Origin: Roseivivax halotolerans
Lineage (GTDB): Bacteria > Pseudomonadota > Alphaproteobacteria > Rhodobacterales > Rhodobacteraceae
Reading direction: 5' to 3'
Length of the DNA stretch: 64,000 bases
NCBI RefSeq assembly: GCF_900115815.1
Contig: NZ_FOXV01000005.1
Location: 186,001-250,000, forward strand
Both the position numbers and the translations under genes were made by a program. Shown piece after piece: positions 27,020 through 34,970 of the stretch (positions are counted from its first letter, which is position 1; each line of letters begins with the position of its first letter). Under the pieces are notes generated by a model. The model searched no databases. It was given only the letters and a program-made list of their open reading frames with translations, and had not been told where the DNA came from.

Positions 27020-27268
27020 ATGACCCACGTTCCCCACAAGCTGCCCGAGGATTTTCCCGAACATCGCGCGCGGATCGCGACCCTGCGGCAGACCGACCTT
27101 TATTTCGCGCGGCTTGCCGATCGCTACGATGCGCTCAACGCCGAAGTGCACCTGGCGGAGACCAACGTGGTGCCGATCGACGATCTTGCAGCGCTGGAGA
27201 TCCGGCGCGAGCGCGCGGCCTTGAAGGACGAAGTCTACAGGATTCTCAGCCGCGAGCCTGCGGAATAA
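27020..27268 (+). CDS. DUF465 / YdcH family small protein
   Basis: An 82-residue helical protein of the DUF465 (YdcH) family, recognised by the LPEDFPEHRARIATLRQTD start and the spaced charged helices that follow (RYDALNAEVHLAE, LRRERAALKDEVY-like end). Members are small coiled-coil proteins of unknown function. ATG 27020 is chosen because GAAGGAGG lies immediately before it; an ATG at 27005 would overlap that site. The last 23 bases overlap the end of the convergent glutathione-peroxidase gene. Confidence 0.85.
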   Translation: MTHVPHKLPEDFPEHRARIATLRQTDLYFARLADRYDALNAEVHLAETNVVPIDDLAALEIRRERAALKDEVYRILSREPAE

Positions 27269-27773
27269 GGGCTTCGATCTCGCGCGTGATCGCGGGCGAC
27301 ATCGGGCGGGCGGTCGACCCCCAGGTGGCGGTGACGCGGCCGTCGGGGTCAATGAGAACCTTGTTGAAGTTCCAGGCCGGCTCGAAGCCCGCAGTTTCGC
27401 GGAGCCATGCATAGAACGGATGCGCCTCGCCGCCGCGTACGGCGGTGATGGTCGTCATGGGCATGTCGATCCCGAAATTCAGCTCGCAGAAGTCCTTGAC
27501 CGCCTCGTCCGAGCCAAGCTCCTGCTTGAAGTCGTTGGACGGGACCGCAAGCACGACGAGACCGTCGGTCCGGTAGCGGTCATAGAGCTCTTGCAGCGCA
27601 TCATATTGCCCGGTGAAGGCGCAGCGCGAGGCCGTGTTCACCACGAGCACAGGCTGGCCTGCCCAATCCCGCATGTCGATCTCGCCGCCATCTATGGAGG
27701 GGAAGCGGAAATCGAGAGCCGCGGCTTGGCTGGCCGTCAGGATCAGCGCGAAAACTGCAAGTAAATGTCGCAT
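27246..27773 (-). CDS. Glutathione peroxidase family protein, exported
   Basis: A 175-residue thiol peroxidase of the GPx family that reduces peroxides. It has a cleavable signal peptide (MRHLLAVFALILTASQAAA), so it acts in the periplasm, unusual compared with cytosolic BtuE. The peroxidatic residue is Cys51 in NTASRCAFTGQY, with the later NDF motif (VPSNDFKQELG) and WNFNKVLIDPDG carrying the remaining tetrad residues. The reductant in the periplasm is more likely a thioredoxin-like protein than glutathione. It is convergent with and overlaps the DUF465 gene by 23 bases. Confidence 0.92.
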   Translation of the reverse strand: MRHLLAVFALILTASQAAALDFRFPSIDGGEIDMRDWAGQPVLVVNTASRCAFTGQYDALQELYDRYRTDGLVVLAVPSNDFKQELGSDEAVKDFCELNFGIDMPMTTITAVRGGEAHPFYAWLRETAGFEPAWNFNKVLIDPDGRVTATWGSTARPMSPAITREIEALIPQARG

Positions 27774-27883
27774 GGGTCACCTTCGGAAACTGGGACGCGA
27801 GATAGTCCGCGCCGCGACTTTTCCAACCGCGACCATAGGCACGGCGGCGCAAGCGCATTAGTTTCATAACGAGGAGGTGCATC

Positions 27884-28153
27884 ATGGCCGGTGGATGGAC
27901 ACGCGACGGCGCGGTGAGCGAACAGATCGAAGCGTCGATCTCGGACGAGCTGGCGCGCATGAAGGCGCGGCGCATGCCATCGGGCGAAAGCCTGACCCAT
28001 TGCGCTGAATGTGAAGAGCCGATCCCCGAGAAGCGCCGCGTGGCCTTACCGGGCGTCAAACTCTGTATCGACTGCCAGCAGGAGCGGGACGGGGCTGCCC
28101 CGTCGCGCGGCGGGATCAACCGGCGCGGCTCAAAGGACAGCCAGCTCAAATAA
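27884..28153 (+). CDS. Short DksA/TraR-type C4 zinc-finger protein
   Basis: An 89-residue protein with a four-cysteine zinc finger, Cys40-x2-Cys43 and Cys61-x2-Cys64, in the arrangement HCAECEEPIP...KLCIDCQ that is diagnostic of the DksA/TraR family. DksA proteins enter the secondary channel of RNA polymerase and modulate initiation. This one lacks the long N-terminal coiled coil of DksA and so resembles TraR-length members, which act without ppGpp. ACGAGGAGG precedes ATG 27884. It ends four bases before the convergent YigZ-like gene. Confidence 0.9.
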   Translation: MAGGWTRDGAVSEQIEASISDELARMKARRMPSGESLTHCAECEEPIPEKRRVALPGVKLCIDCQQERDGAAPSRGGINRRGSKDSQLK

Positions 28154-28157
28154 TCGC

Positions 28158-28508
28158 TCAGTCTGCCCCGATCTCGTCGAGATAGGCGCGCACGCAGGTC
28201 TGGACGTGCCGGAAGCGGTCACCGCCCAGATGCTTGCCGCCGAACCAGCGCGTGACGACGACGAGGTGCTCGGAAACCCCATCCCGTTCGAGCATGCGCA
28301 GGATGACGTTGCCAGCGCCTGCCTCGCCGTCGTCGTTCTTGACGGGCGCATCGGGAAGCAGCACGGCCCAGCTATTATGCGTGGCCTTGGCGAATTTCTT
28401 GTGGCGCTTGAGGTCTTTCACCAGCGCCTTTGCCTCGTCCTCGGAAGCGCAGGGCGCGCCGGCGACCGCGTATTTCGACCCGCGGTCGCTGAGCACGTTT
28501 TCGAGCAC
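28158..28508 (-). CDS. YigZ/IMPACT (UPF0029) family protein, N-terminal domain only
   Basis: A 116-residue protein starting at GTG 28508, nine bases after the pepF stop and in its frame, so it is probably read as the second gene of that operon. The segments SKYAVAGAPC, FAKATHNSWAV, DDGEAGAGNVILRML and VVVTRWFGGKHLGGDR are the UPF0029 N-terminal domain. Full-length YigZ has about 200 residues with a second C-terminal domain, which is absent here. The family is linked to translation control (yeast IMPACT/Gir2 binding) but the bacterial role is not settled. Confidence 0.85.
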   Translation of the reverse strand: MLENVLSDRGSKYAVAGAPCASEDEAKALVKDLKRHKKFAKATHNSWAVLLPDAPVKNDDGEAGAGNVILRMLERDGVSEHLVVVTRWFGGKHLGGDRFRHVQTCVRAYLDEIGAD

Positions 28509-28517
28509 GAGCAGGGC

Positions 28518-30332
28518 TCAGTCCTCCATCGCCTCGAGCTCGTCGATCAGGCCCGAGATCATTGACAGACCCTTGTCCCAGAACGCCGGGTCGGTCGCGT
28601 CGAGGCCGAACGGCGCGAGCAGATCGGTGTGATGCTTCGAGCCGCCCGCCTTCAGCATGTCGAAATACTTCTCCTGGAAGCCGTCGGGCGCTTCTTCGTA
28701 ATTCGCGTAGAGCGCGTTCACGAGACCGTCTCCGAAAGCATAGGCGTAGACGTAGAACGGCGAGTGCACGAAATGCGGGATATAGGCCCAGAAGGTCTCG
28801 TAGCCGTCCATGAAATCGAAGGCGGGCCCGAGGCTCTCGGCCTGGACCGACATCCAGAGCGCGTTGATATCGTCCGGTGTCAGTTCGCCGCTGCGTCTCG
28901 CCTCGTGCAGCTTGCACTCGAAATCGTAGAACGCGATCTGGCGCACGACCGTGTTGATCATGTCCTCGACCTTGCCGGCGAGCAGAACCTTGCGCTCGGC
29001 ATCGTCCTTGGCGTTTCGCAGCATCCGGCGGAAGGTCAGCATCTCGCCGAAGACCGACGCGGTCTCGGCCAAGGTGAGCGGGGTGGAGGACAGCATCTCG
29101 CCTTGGCCCGCCGCGAGAACCTGGTGAACCCCGTGGCCAAGCTCATGGGCGAGCGTCATCACGTCGCGCGGCTTACCGAGGTAGTTGAGCAGAACGTACG
29201 GATGCACGTTCGTGACCGTCGGGTGCGCGAAGGCGCCGGGCGCTTTGCCCGGCGTCACGGCTGCGTCGATCCAACCTTTGCTAAAGAACGGCTCGGCGAT
29301 CTCGGCCATTTTCGGATCGAACTCCGAATAGGCGTTCATCACCGTCTCGCGTGCCTCGTCCCAATCGACTGTGCGGGTCGTTTCCATGGGCAGGGGCGCG
29401 TTGCGGTCCCAGACCTGCATCCGCTCAAGCCCGAGCCACTTGCGCTTGAGCTCGTAATAGCGGTGCGAGAGCTTGGGATAGGCGGCGACAACGGCGTCGC
29501 GCAAGGCCTCGACGACCTCGGGCTCGACGTCATTGGCAAGGTGTCGTCCGGTCTGCGGGGTCGGCATGCCGCGCCAGCGGTCCATGACCTCTTTTTCCTT
29601 GGTCTGCGTGTTGTGCACGCGCGCGAAGGTTCGGATGTTGCCCGCGAAGACCCGCGCAAGCTCTCGCGCGGCGGCTTCACGCTTTGCGCGGTCCTGTTCG
29701 GTCAGGCAGTTGAGCGTGCCCTCGATGCCCATGACTTCGCCATCGACCTCGAATTCGAGGCCCGAGATCGTCTCGTCGAAGAGCCGCTCCCAGGCATCGC
29801 CGACGACGCCCATGTCGTGCAGGAACTTCTCCATCTCGTCGGAGAGCTGGTAGGGTTTCATCGCGCGGATGCGGTCGAAGGCAGGCTTGTATCGGGCGAG
29901 ATCGGCATCGGCGTCAAAGAGATCAGCATAAGCTGCGTCCTCGAGGCGATTGATCTCAAGAGAGAAAAAGACGAGCGGCGTCGTGTAGACCGTGATCTTC
30001 TCCTGCGCGTCCGAGAGGAACTTCGCGCGATCCGGATCGGTCGTGTTCTGGTAGTAGCGCAAGCCGGCGAAGGACATGATGCGTCCTGCGATATTCTCGA
30101 TCTTCTCGTGGCGTTCGACCATCTCGAGAAAACCGCGCGCATCGAGCCCAGCGATCTTACCCTCGTAATCCGAAGCGAAGCTTTTGCAGGACGCCTCCAG
30201 CCAATCGAGATCGCGCTTGAGCTCGGGCGCGTCCGGGGCAGCGTAGAGGTCCGTCAGATCCCATTCGGGCAGGTTGCCCAGATTGCCGCCACCGGCGGAG
30301 GCATTGGCGTCGAGGACGGGACGGACATTCAT
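28518..30332 (-). CDS. pepF: Oligoendopeptidase F (M3 family)
   Basis: Cytoplasmic zinc metallopeptidase of 604 residues that degrades oligopeptides of about 7 to 17 residues. The zinc-binding HELGH motif lies in LAHELGHGVHQVLA near residue 392, and the third ligand is expected in the following ETASVFGEML helix. The upstream SKGWIDAAVTPGKAPGAF block is typical of PepF proteins of alphaproteobacteria. ATG 30332 follows AAAGGAGCC; upstream in-frame codons give a low-complexity extension. The YigZ-like gene follows after nine bases. Confidence 0.95.
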   Translation of the reverse strand: MNVRPVLDANASAGGGNLGNLPEWDLTDLYAAPDAPELKRDLDWLEASCKSFASDYEGKIAGLDARGFLEMVERHEKIENIAGRIMSFAGLRYYQNTTDPDRAKFLSDAQEKITVYTTPLVFFSLEINRLEDAAYADLFDADADLARYKPAFDRIRAMKPYQLSDEMEKFLHDMGVVGDAWERLFDETISGLEFEVDGEVMGIEGTLNCLTEQDRAKREAAARELARVFAGNIRTFARVHNTQTKEKEVMDRWRGMPTPQTGRHLANDVEPEVVEALRDAVVAAYPKLSHRYYELKRKWLGLERMQVWDRNAPLPMETTRTVDWDEARETVMNAYSEFDPKMAEIAEPFFSKGWIDAAVTPGKAPGAFAHPTVTNVHPYVLLNYLGKPRDVMTLAHELGHGVHQVLAAGQGEMLSSTPLTLAETASVFGEMLTFRRMLRNAKDDAERKVLLAGKVEDMINTVVRQIAFYDFECKLHEARRSGELTPDDINALWMSVQAESLGPAFDFMDGYETFWAYIPHFVHSPFYVYAYAFGDGLVNALYANYEEAPDGFQEKYFDMLKAGGSKHHTDLLAPFGLDATDPAFWDKGLSMISGLIDELEAMED

Positions 30333-30400
30333 GGGCTGGCTCCTTTTGGCTTTGTCAGGAACGTGGCGTGGTGCCGCGCGAGGTTCAAGGGGCGATTCCC

Positions 30401-31999
30401 TCAACCGTAGGCGGCCAGCATCGCCTTCAAATCGTCCAGCGTGTTTGCCTCCGCCACGCGCTTGTCATGCCGCCAGCGGCTCATCCGGGGGAAGCGCAGC
30501 GCGACACCGGATTTGTGGCGCGGGCTTTCGTGGATCCCCTCGAAGGCGATCTCGAAGACATGCTCGGGCGTGACCTGACGCACCGGGCCGTAGCGTTCCA
30601 GCGTGTTTTTCCGCACCCAGGCGGTGATCTTGCGGAACTCGGCGTCGGTCAGACCGGAATAGGCCTTGGTGAAGGGTACCAACGCCTCGCCGTCGCGCAC
30701 GGCAAAGGTGAAGTCGGTAAAGAGGTTCGCGCGCCGCCCGTGGCCCTGCTGGGCATAGATCATCACAGCGTCGATGGTGAGCGGGTCGAGCTTCCACTTC
30801 CACCAGTCCCCCTTCTTGCGCCCCGACAGATAGGGGCTGTCCAGGCGTTTGAGCATGACCCCCTCGGCGCGGAAATCGCGGGCCTTGGCGCGTTCCTTCG
30901 CGAGCGCCTCCCAAGTGTCGAAAGCGATGAGCCGGGACGCCCGGATCGGGGCTTCGGGCGGCAGATCTGCGATCAGCGCATCGAGCGCCGCGCGCCGCTC
31001 GGCCATCGGATGCGCTCGGATGTCTGTGCCATCATGTTCCAGAAGATCATAAGCCAGTAGGATCACGGGCGCTTCGCGCAAAAGCTTTTTCGGCACGGTC
31101 TTGCGCCCGATCCGCGCCTGCAACGTGTTGAACGGCAGGGGCATTTCATTCTCGAAGTCCCAGGCGACGATCTCGGCGTCCAGCGCCGTGCCGTCGGGCA
31201 GGAAGTCGCGGGCGGGCGCAAGCTCGGGAAAACGGTCGGTCATCAGCTCCTCGCCGCGCGACCAGACGTGATGCTCGGCCCCGCGCACCAGAAGCTGGCC
31301 GCGAATGCCATCCCATTTCCATTCCGCCTGCCAATCCTCGGGCGGGCCGATGTCTACCGGCCCGTCATCGAGCTGATACGCGAGATAAAATGGGTAGGGG
31401 CGGGAAGCGTCGGCGGCAGGATCTTCCGCCTCAATGAGCGCGTGGTAGGACGTCGCATCGGGGGTCCACTTGCCCATGAGCTTGTGCGCGAGCACCGCCT
31501 CGTCCTGACCCGTCGCCTGGGCGAGCGCGCGTGTCATGAGCTTCTGGCTGACGCCGATGCGGAAGCCGCCCGTGATGAGCTTGTTGAACAGAAAGCGCTC
31601 CGTCTCGTCGAGCTGTCTCCAGGCGGCGACGATCCGGTCGTGACGCGCATCGATATCGACCTGGCCGAGCGCCTTCAGCTCGCCGATCCAGTGCGAGAGC
31701 GGCTTGTCGCTGACCTCGGGCGCGGGCGGCAGGACCAGCGCCAGCGTCTCCGCCAGATCGCCGACGATTGGATAGCTTTCCTCCAGAAGCCAAAGCGGGA
31801 TGCCGGCTTCCTCGGCTGCCCATTCGCGAAGCTGGGTCGTGTTGACGGCCCGTTTCGGACGGCGGCCCGAAAAGAGCGCGATGGTCCAGAGCTTGTCCTC
31901 GTCCGAGGCCTCCGCGAAGAACCGCGCAAGCGCCTTCGTCTTGCGCGTGGTCTTGGTGGTCTGATCGACTTCCGTGAAAAGCGCGGCAAAATCCTTCAT
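30401..31999 (-). CDS. ATP-dependent DNA ligase (cisplatin-damage-response type)
   Basis: A 532-residue ATP-dependent DNA ligase. The adenylated lysine is Lys228 in KWDGIR, with nucleotidyltransferase motifs ALDAEIVAW near 290 and GVMLKRLDSPY near 375 followed by WWKWKL; an OB-fold C-terminal domain ends at about 520. An N-terminal helical DNA-binding domain (1-200) precedes them. It lacks the nuclease and primase domains of LigD. The gene overlaps by four bases the upstream metallo-beta-lactamase exonuclease gene, the pair known as the ligase-associated DNA damage response module. The other two usual members, the Lhr-like helicase and PdeM endonuclease, are not in this window. Confidence 0.93.
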   Translation of the reverse strand: MKDFAALFTEVDQTTKTTRKTKALARFFAEASDEDKLWTIALFSGRRPKRAVNTTQLREWAAEEAGIPLWLLEESYPIVGDLAETLALVLPPAPEVSDKPLSHWIGELKALGQVDIDARHDRIVAAWRQLDETERFLFNKLITGGFRIGVSQKLMTRALAQATGQDEAVLAHKLMGKWTPDATSYHALIEAEDPAADASRPYPFYLAYQLDDGPVDIGPPEDWQAEWKWDGIRGQLLVRGAEHHVWSRGEELMTDRFPELAPARDFLPDGTALDAEIVAWDFENEMPLPFNTLQARIGRKTVPKKLLREAPVILLAYDLLEHDGTDIRAHPMAERRAALDALIADLPPEAPIRASRLIAFDTWEALAKERAKARDFRAEGVMLKRLDSPYLSGRKKGDWWKWKLDPLTIDAVMIYAQQGHGRRANLFTDFTFAVRDGEALVPFTKAYSGLTDAEFRKITAWVRKNTLERYGPVRQVTPEHVFEIAFEGIHESPRHKSGVALRFPRMSRWRHDKRVAEANTLDDLKAMLAAYG

Positions 32000-33015
32000 G
32001 CCGGCTCTTCCTCCGTGACCTCGTCGGCATCCTCGCTGCCGAACTCGGTCTTCAAGACATGCGCGTCATAGCCTTCAGACTTCAGCCAGCGCGCGAAGAT
32101 ATCGGTGTAACCATGCGTAACGAATAATTTTTCCGCGCCCGTCTCCTTGATCGCGGCAAGCAAGCCGTCCCAATCCGCGTGGTCCGAGACAACGAAACCC
32201 CGGTCCATCGCGCGCCGCCGGCGCACGCCCCGGAGCGCCATCCAGCCGCTCGCGAAAGCTTGGCTCGACGGACCGAAGCGGCGCATCCATGGCGTGCCGA
32301 GCGCCGAGGGCGGCGCAATGACGAGCGGACCGGTCATGTTCTTCGGATTGGCGTCTGCGGAAACCTGCGTCGTTGCTGGCAGCGGCAGGCCCTGTTCGCG
32401 CAGGATCGCATTTGTCGCCTCGACCGCGCCATGCGTAAGGATCGGGCCGATCTCGGGATCGACCAGCGACAGGACGCGCTGCGCCTTGCCGAGCGAATAG
32501 GAGCCGAGAACCGAGGTGATGCCTTCGGCGGCATTCGACGCCCACCAGGCGTTGATCTCCGCGGCAACCTCCGCTTCGGGCCGCCATTTGAAGACGGGCA
32601 GGCCGAAGGTGCATTCGGAGATGAAGGCGTGGCATCGGATGGGCTCGAATGGCTCGGAGAGCTTGTCAGGCTCGGTCTTGTAGTCACCCGAGACGACCCA
32701 GACCTCGCCGCCGACCTCGATGCGGATCTGGGCCGAACCCGGTATATGCCCTGCGGGATGGAAGGAGACTGACGCGCCGCCGATCTGCCGGACCTCTCCG
32801 AAGCGGATCGTGTCGAGCGCGATGTCGCCGAGGCGATAGCGCATGACCGGCGCGGCGGTCTCTGTCGCGAGATAGGATTTATGCCCCCATCGCGCATGGT
32901 CCGCATGGCCGTGGGTGATGAGCGCCTTGTCCACCGGTCGCCAGGGATCGATGAAGAAATCGCCTGCGGGGCAGTAGATGCCGCGTTCTGTGAATGTGAG
33001 GACCGGATCCGCCAT
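31996..33015 (-). CDS. DNA ligase-associated exonuclease (metallo-beta-lactamase fold)
   Basis: A 339-residue nuclease-type protein of the metallo-beta-lactamase/beta-CASP class, related to Artemis/SNM1-like DNA nucleases. The metal site HGHADH is at residues 35-40 and the later GHIPGSAQI and VSGDYKTEPD blocks supply more ligands. It belongs to the family named putative exonuclease, DNA ligase-associated, and here overlaps the ligase start by four bases (ATGA), giving coupled translation. The likely job is trimming of DNA ends before ligation in cross-link or break repair. It acts in the cytoplasm. Confidence 0.93.
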   Translation of the reverse strand: MADPVLTFTERGIYCPAGDFFIDPWRPVDKALITHGHADHARWGHKSYLATETAAPVMRYRLGDIALDTIRFGEVRQIGGASVSFHPAGHIPGSAQIRIEVGGEVWVVSGDYKTEPDKLSEPFEPIRCHAFISECTFGLPVFKWRPEAEVAAEINAWWASNAAEGITSVLGSYSLGKAQRVLSLVDPEIGPILTHGAVEATNAILREQGLPLPATTQVSADANPKNMTGPLVIAPPSALGTPWMRRFGPSSQAFASGWMALRGVRRRRAMDRGFVVSDHADWDGLLAAIKETGAEKLFVTHGYTDIFARWLKSEGYDAHVLKTEFGSEDADEVTEEEPA

Positions 33016-33054
33016 GACCCGGAAGGATAGGGCGGGCGCAGGCCGCCGCCAATG

Positions 33055-34017
33055 TCAGGCGGAGGCCGCTTTCGGCGCGCGGCTTTCGGCTGCGTCGTAA
33101 TGCGCGATGATCGCCGGGATGACTTCGCCACGCACCTCGGGGCTCTCCATCAGAACCTCATGTTCGCCGCCGGGAATCTTGACCAGTTTTCCGCCCGGCC
33201 AGGAGGCCATGCGCGCCTTGATACGCGGGATGTCGACGATCCGCTCATTGGTGCCGACGAAGGTCAGGCAGGGGTAATCGGGGGCGGGCATCCGCGCGAG
33301 CGCGCGGCATTCCACGAGCGCCTCGTTCAGCCAGCGCAAGGAAGGGCCACCCAATTGCAAGCCCGGTTCGGCCAGAACCTGCGCGCGCATGTAGTCGTAC
33401 ATCTCACGGTCGCGGGTCAGCAGATTGCCCTCGAACGTCTCCGAGACGACATAGCTTTCGGGGTTCGTGCCGGGCGCGATGTTGTGGCCTAGGCCGAAGC
33501 GCGAGGCCCCGAGCGACAGGGTCCAGGCGACGGGGCGCATCATCGGCGCGATGCGGATACCCCACATCGGACCCGTGAAGACGGCGCCTGCAACGTCGAT
33601 GCCGTTCACGAGCGAGCGCAGGCCGATGCAGCCGCCCATCGAATGCCCGAGTAGGTGGAAAGGACGCGGCAATCCTTCCGCCTCGGCCCAGGCGATCATC
33701 GCGTCGGCGTCTTTCTGGTAATCGTGAAAGAGATCGACATGCCCCGTCCGCACATCCGGCAAAAGCCGATCCGAGAGGCCCTGACCGCGCCAGTCTATGG
33801 CGAGCGTGTGATACCCGGCCTTTGCAAAATCGGCCGCAAGGCGACCGTATTTCTCAATGTATTCGGTGCGCCCGGGGTAGAGCAGCACGGTCCCTGTCTC
33901 TCCGCCAGGATAATGCCCAAGACGAATTCGCTTGCCGTCCACGGCCTGAACCCAGACGGCGCGTGCGCCGTCCGGGCCCTGGGCCAGATCGGTGAGAAAA
34001 GGGGCCGTTTCGGTCAT
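33055..34017 (-). CDS. Alpha/beta hydrolase, lysophospholipase-like
   Basis: A 320-residue serine hydrolase of the Hydrolase_4 (serine aminopeptidase S33) group. The nucleophile elbow GHSMGG is at 124-129 with Ser126; GRTEYIEKYG near 49 and DWRGQGLSDR near 75 form the oxyanion side, and GGEHEVLMES near the end holds the probable catalytic His. The layout resembles PldB-type lysophospholipases and monoglyceride lipases. No signal peptide. ATG 34017 overlaps the stop of the upstream SCP2 gene (TGATG), so the two form an operon, which fits a role in lipid turnover. Confidence 0.85.
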   Translation of the reverse strand: MTETAPFLTDLAQGPDGARAVWVQAVDGKRIRLGHYPGGETGTVLLYPGRTEYIEKYGRLAADFAKAGYHTLAIDWRGQGLSDRLLPDVRTGHVDLFHDYQKDADAMIAWAEAEGLPRPFHLLGHSMGGCIGLRSLVNGIDVAGAVFTGPMWGIRIAPMMRPVAWTLSLGASRFGLGHNIAPGTNPESYVVSETFEGNLLTRDREMYDYMRAQVLAEPGLQLGGPSLRWLNEALVECRALARMPAPDYPCLTFVGTNERIVDIPRIKARMASWPGGKLVKIPGGEHEVLMESPEVRGEVIPAIIAHYDAAESRAPKAASA

Positions 34018-34307
34018 CAGCCGAGAACGCCTGCGAGCTTCATCGCGAGGCCCATATCGCCGTCGATGGAGAGCTTGCCGGACATGAAGGCCGCTGTCGG
34101 GTTCATCTCGCCTTCGAGGATCTGGCGGAAGGTATCGGCATCGGCGGTCATCGTGACATCGGCTTCCTCGTCGCCGGCGCGCGCGCCATTGTCGTCCATC
34201 ATGATCGCGCCTTCGCCTTCGATGTCGAACTTTGCGGTGCCGCCGATTTCCTCGCCGGCCAGCTTCTCGTTCAGGGCGGTGACGGCTTCGTTGATCGTGT
34301 CGCTCAT
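34017..34307 (-). CDS. SCP2 sterol-binding domain protein
   Basis: A 96-residue single-domain SCP2 protein. The pattern of an amphipathic helix, a beta sheet with DVTMTADADTFRQILEGEMNPTAAFMSGKLSIDGD (read in part) and a C-terminal MKLAGVL helix is the SCP2 lipid-carrier fold, which binds fatty acyl or other hydrophobic ligands in the cytosol. ATG 34307 is preferred over upstream in-frame codons because the family domain begins at MSDTINEAVTAL. It is coupled to the hydrolase gene and divergent from the TPR gene by 70 bases. Confidence 0.88.
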   Translation of the reverse strand: MSDTINEAVTALNEKLAGEEIGGTAKFDIEGEGAIMMDDNGARAGDEEADVTMTADADTFRQILEGEMNPTAAFMSGKLSIDGDMGLAMKLAGVLG

Positions 34308-34377
34308 AATCTGTCTTCCCAACTGTGATCTCTCGCGGGTTTCAATTCGCGATCCATGCGCTAATCTTGGACTCACC

Positions 34378-34953
34378 ATGCTCAGGACCTTGCGAAAATT
34401 CAAATCTGTCGTCGCGGCATTTTCCGTTGCGGTCGCGTTTTTCGTGCCGGGTTCCGCGCTTGCGGAGGCTGGCTCCGACCGTTCGGCCGAATTGATGCGC
34501 GAACTCGCCGCCGCGACGAGCCCGGAGGAGGCCCGGTCCCTCGAGCGGGAGATCGTGTTGGAATGGTCGAAATCCGGCTCTGCTGCGATGGATCTTCTGC
34601 TGAAACGCGGGCGCGACGCGATGGAGGTCGAGGATGCCGAACGCGCGGCCGAACACCTCCGCGCGCTGACCGATCACGCGCCGGATTTCGCCGAAGGCTG
34701 GTACGAGCTTGCCCAAGTTTATTATGCGCAAGAGCGGCTTGGCCTTGCGGTCGACAGTCTCGAGCGCACGCTTGCGATCAATCCCAATCATTTCGGCGCC
34801 CTCCAGGGTCTCGGCGCGATCTTCGAACAACTGGGTGACGCGACGCTTGCCTATCGTGCCTATGCACAGGCGGATGCATTGCGTCCCTTCGACGAACGTG
34901 TGACCAACGCGATGACACGGCTCGACATCCTTGCGAACGGGATCCGCCTCTAA
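34378..34953 (+). CDS. Exported tetratricopeptide-repeat protein
   Basis: A 191-residue protein with a signal peptide (about 1-30, ending PGSALAEA) and two to three TPR units from about residue 75 (AEGWYELAQVYYAQERLGLAVDSLERTLAINPNHFGALQGLGAIFEQLG, read in part). The canonical W-LG-Y-A-F-A-P positions are kept. TPRs are protein-binding scaffolds; the partner is unknown, and the location is periplasmic. It ends 17 bases before the helicase gene, on the same strand. Confidence 0.85.
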   Translation: MLRTLRKFKSVVAAFSVAVAFFVPGSALAEAGSDRSAELMRELAAATSPEEARSLEREIVLEWSKSGSAAMDLLLKRGRDAMEVEDAERAAEHLRALTDHAPDFAEGWYELAQVYYAQERLGLAVDSLERTLAINPNHFGALQGLGAIFEQLGDATLAYRAYAQADALRPFDERVTNAMTRLDILANGIRL

Positions 34954-34970
34954 CTTCTCAAGGACATCTC

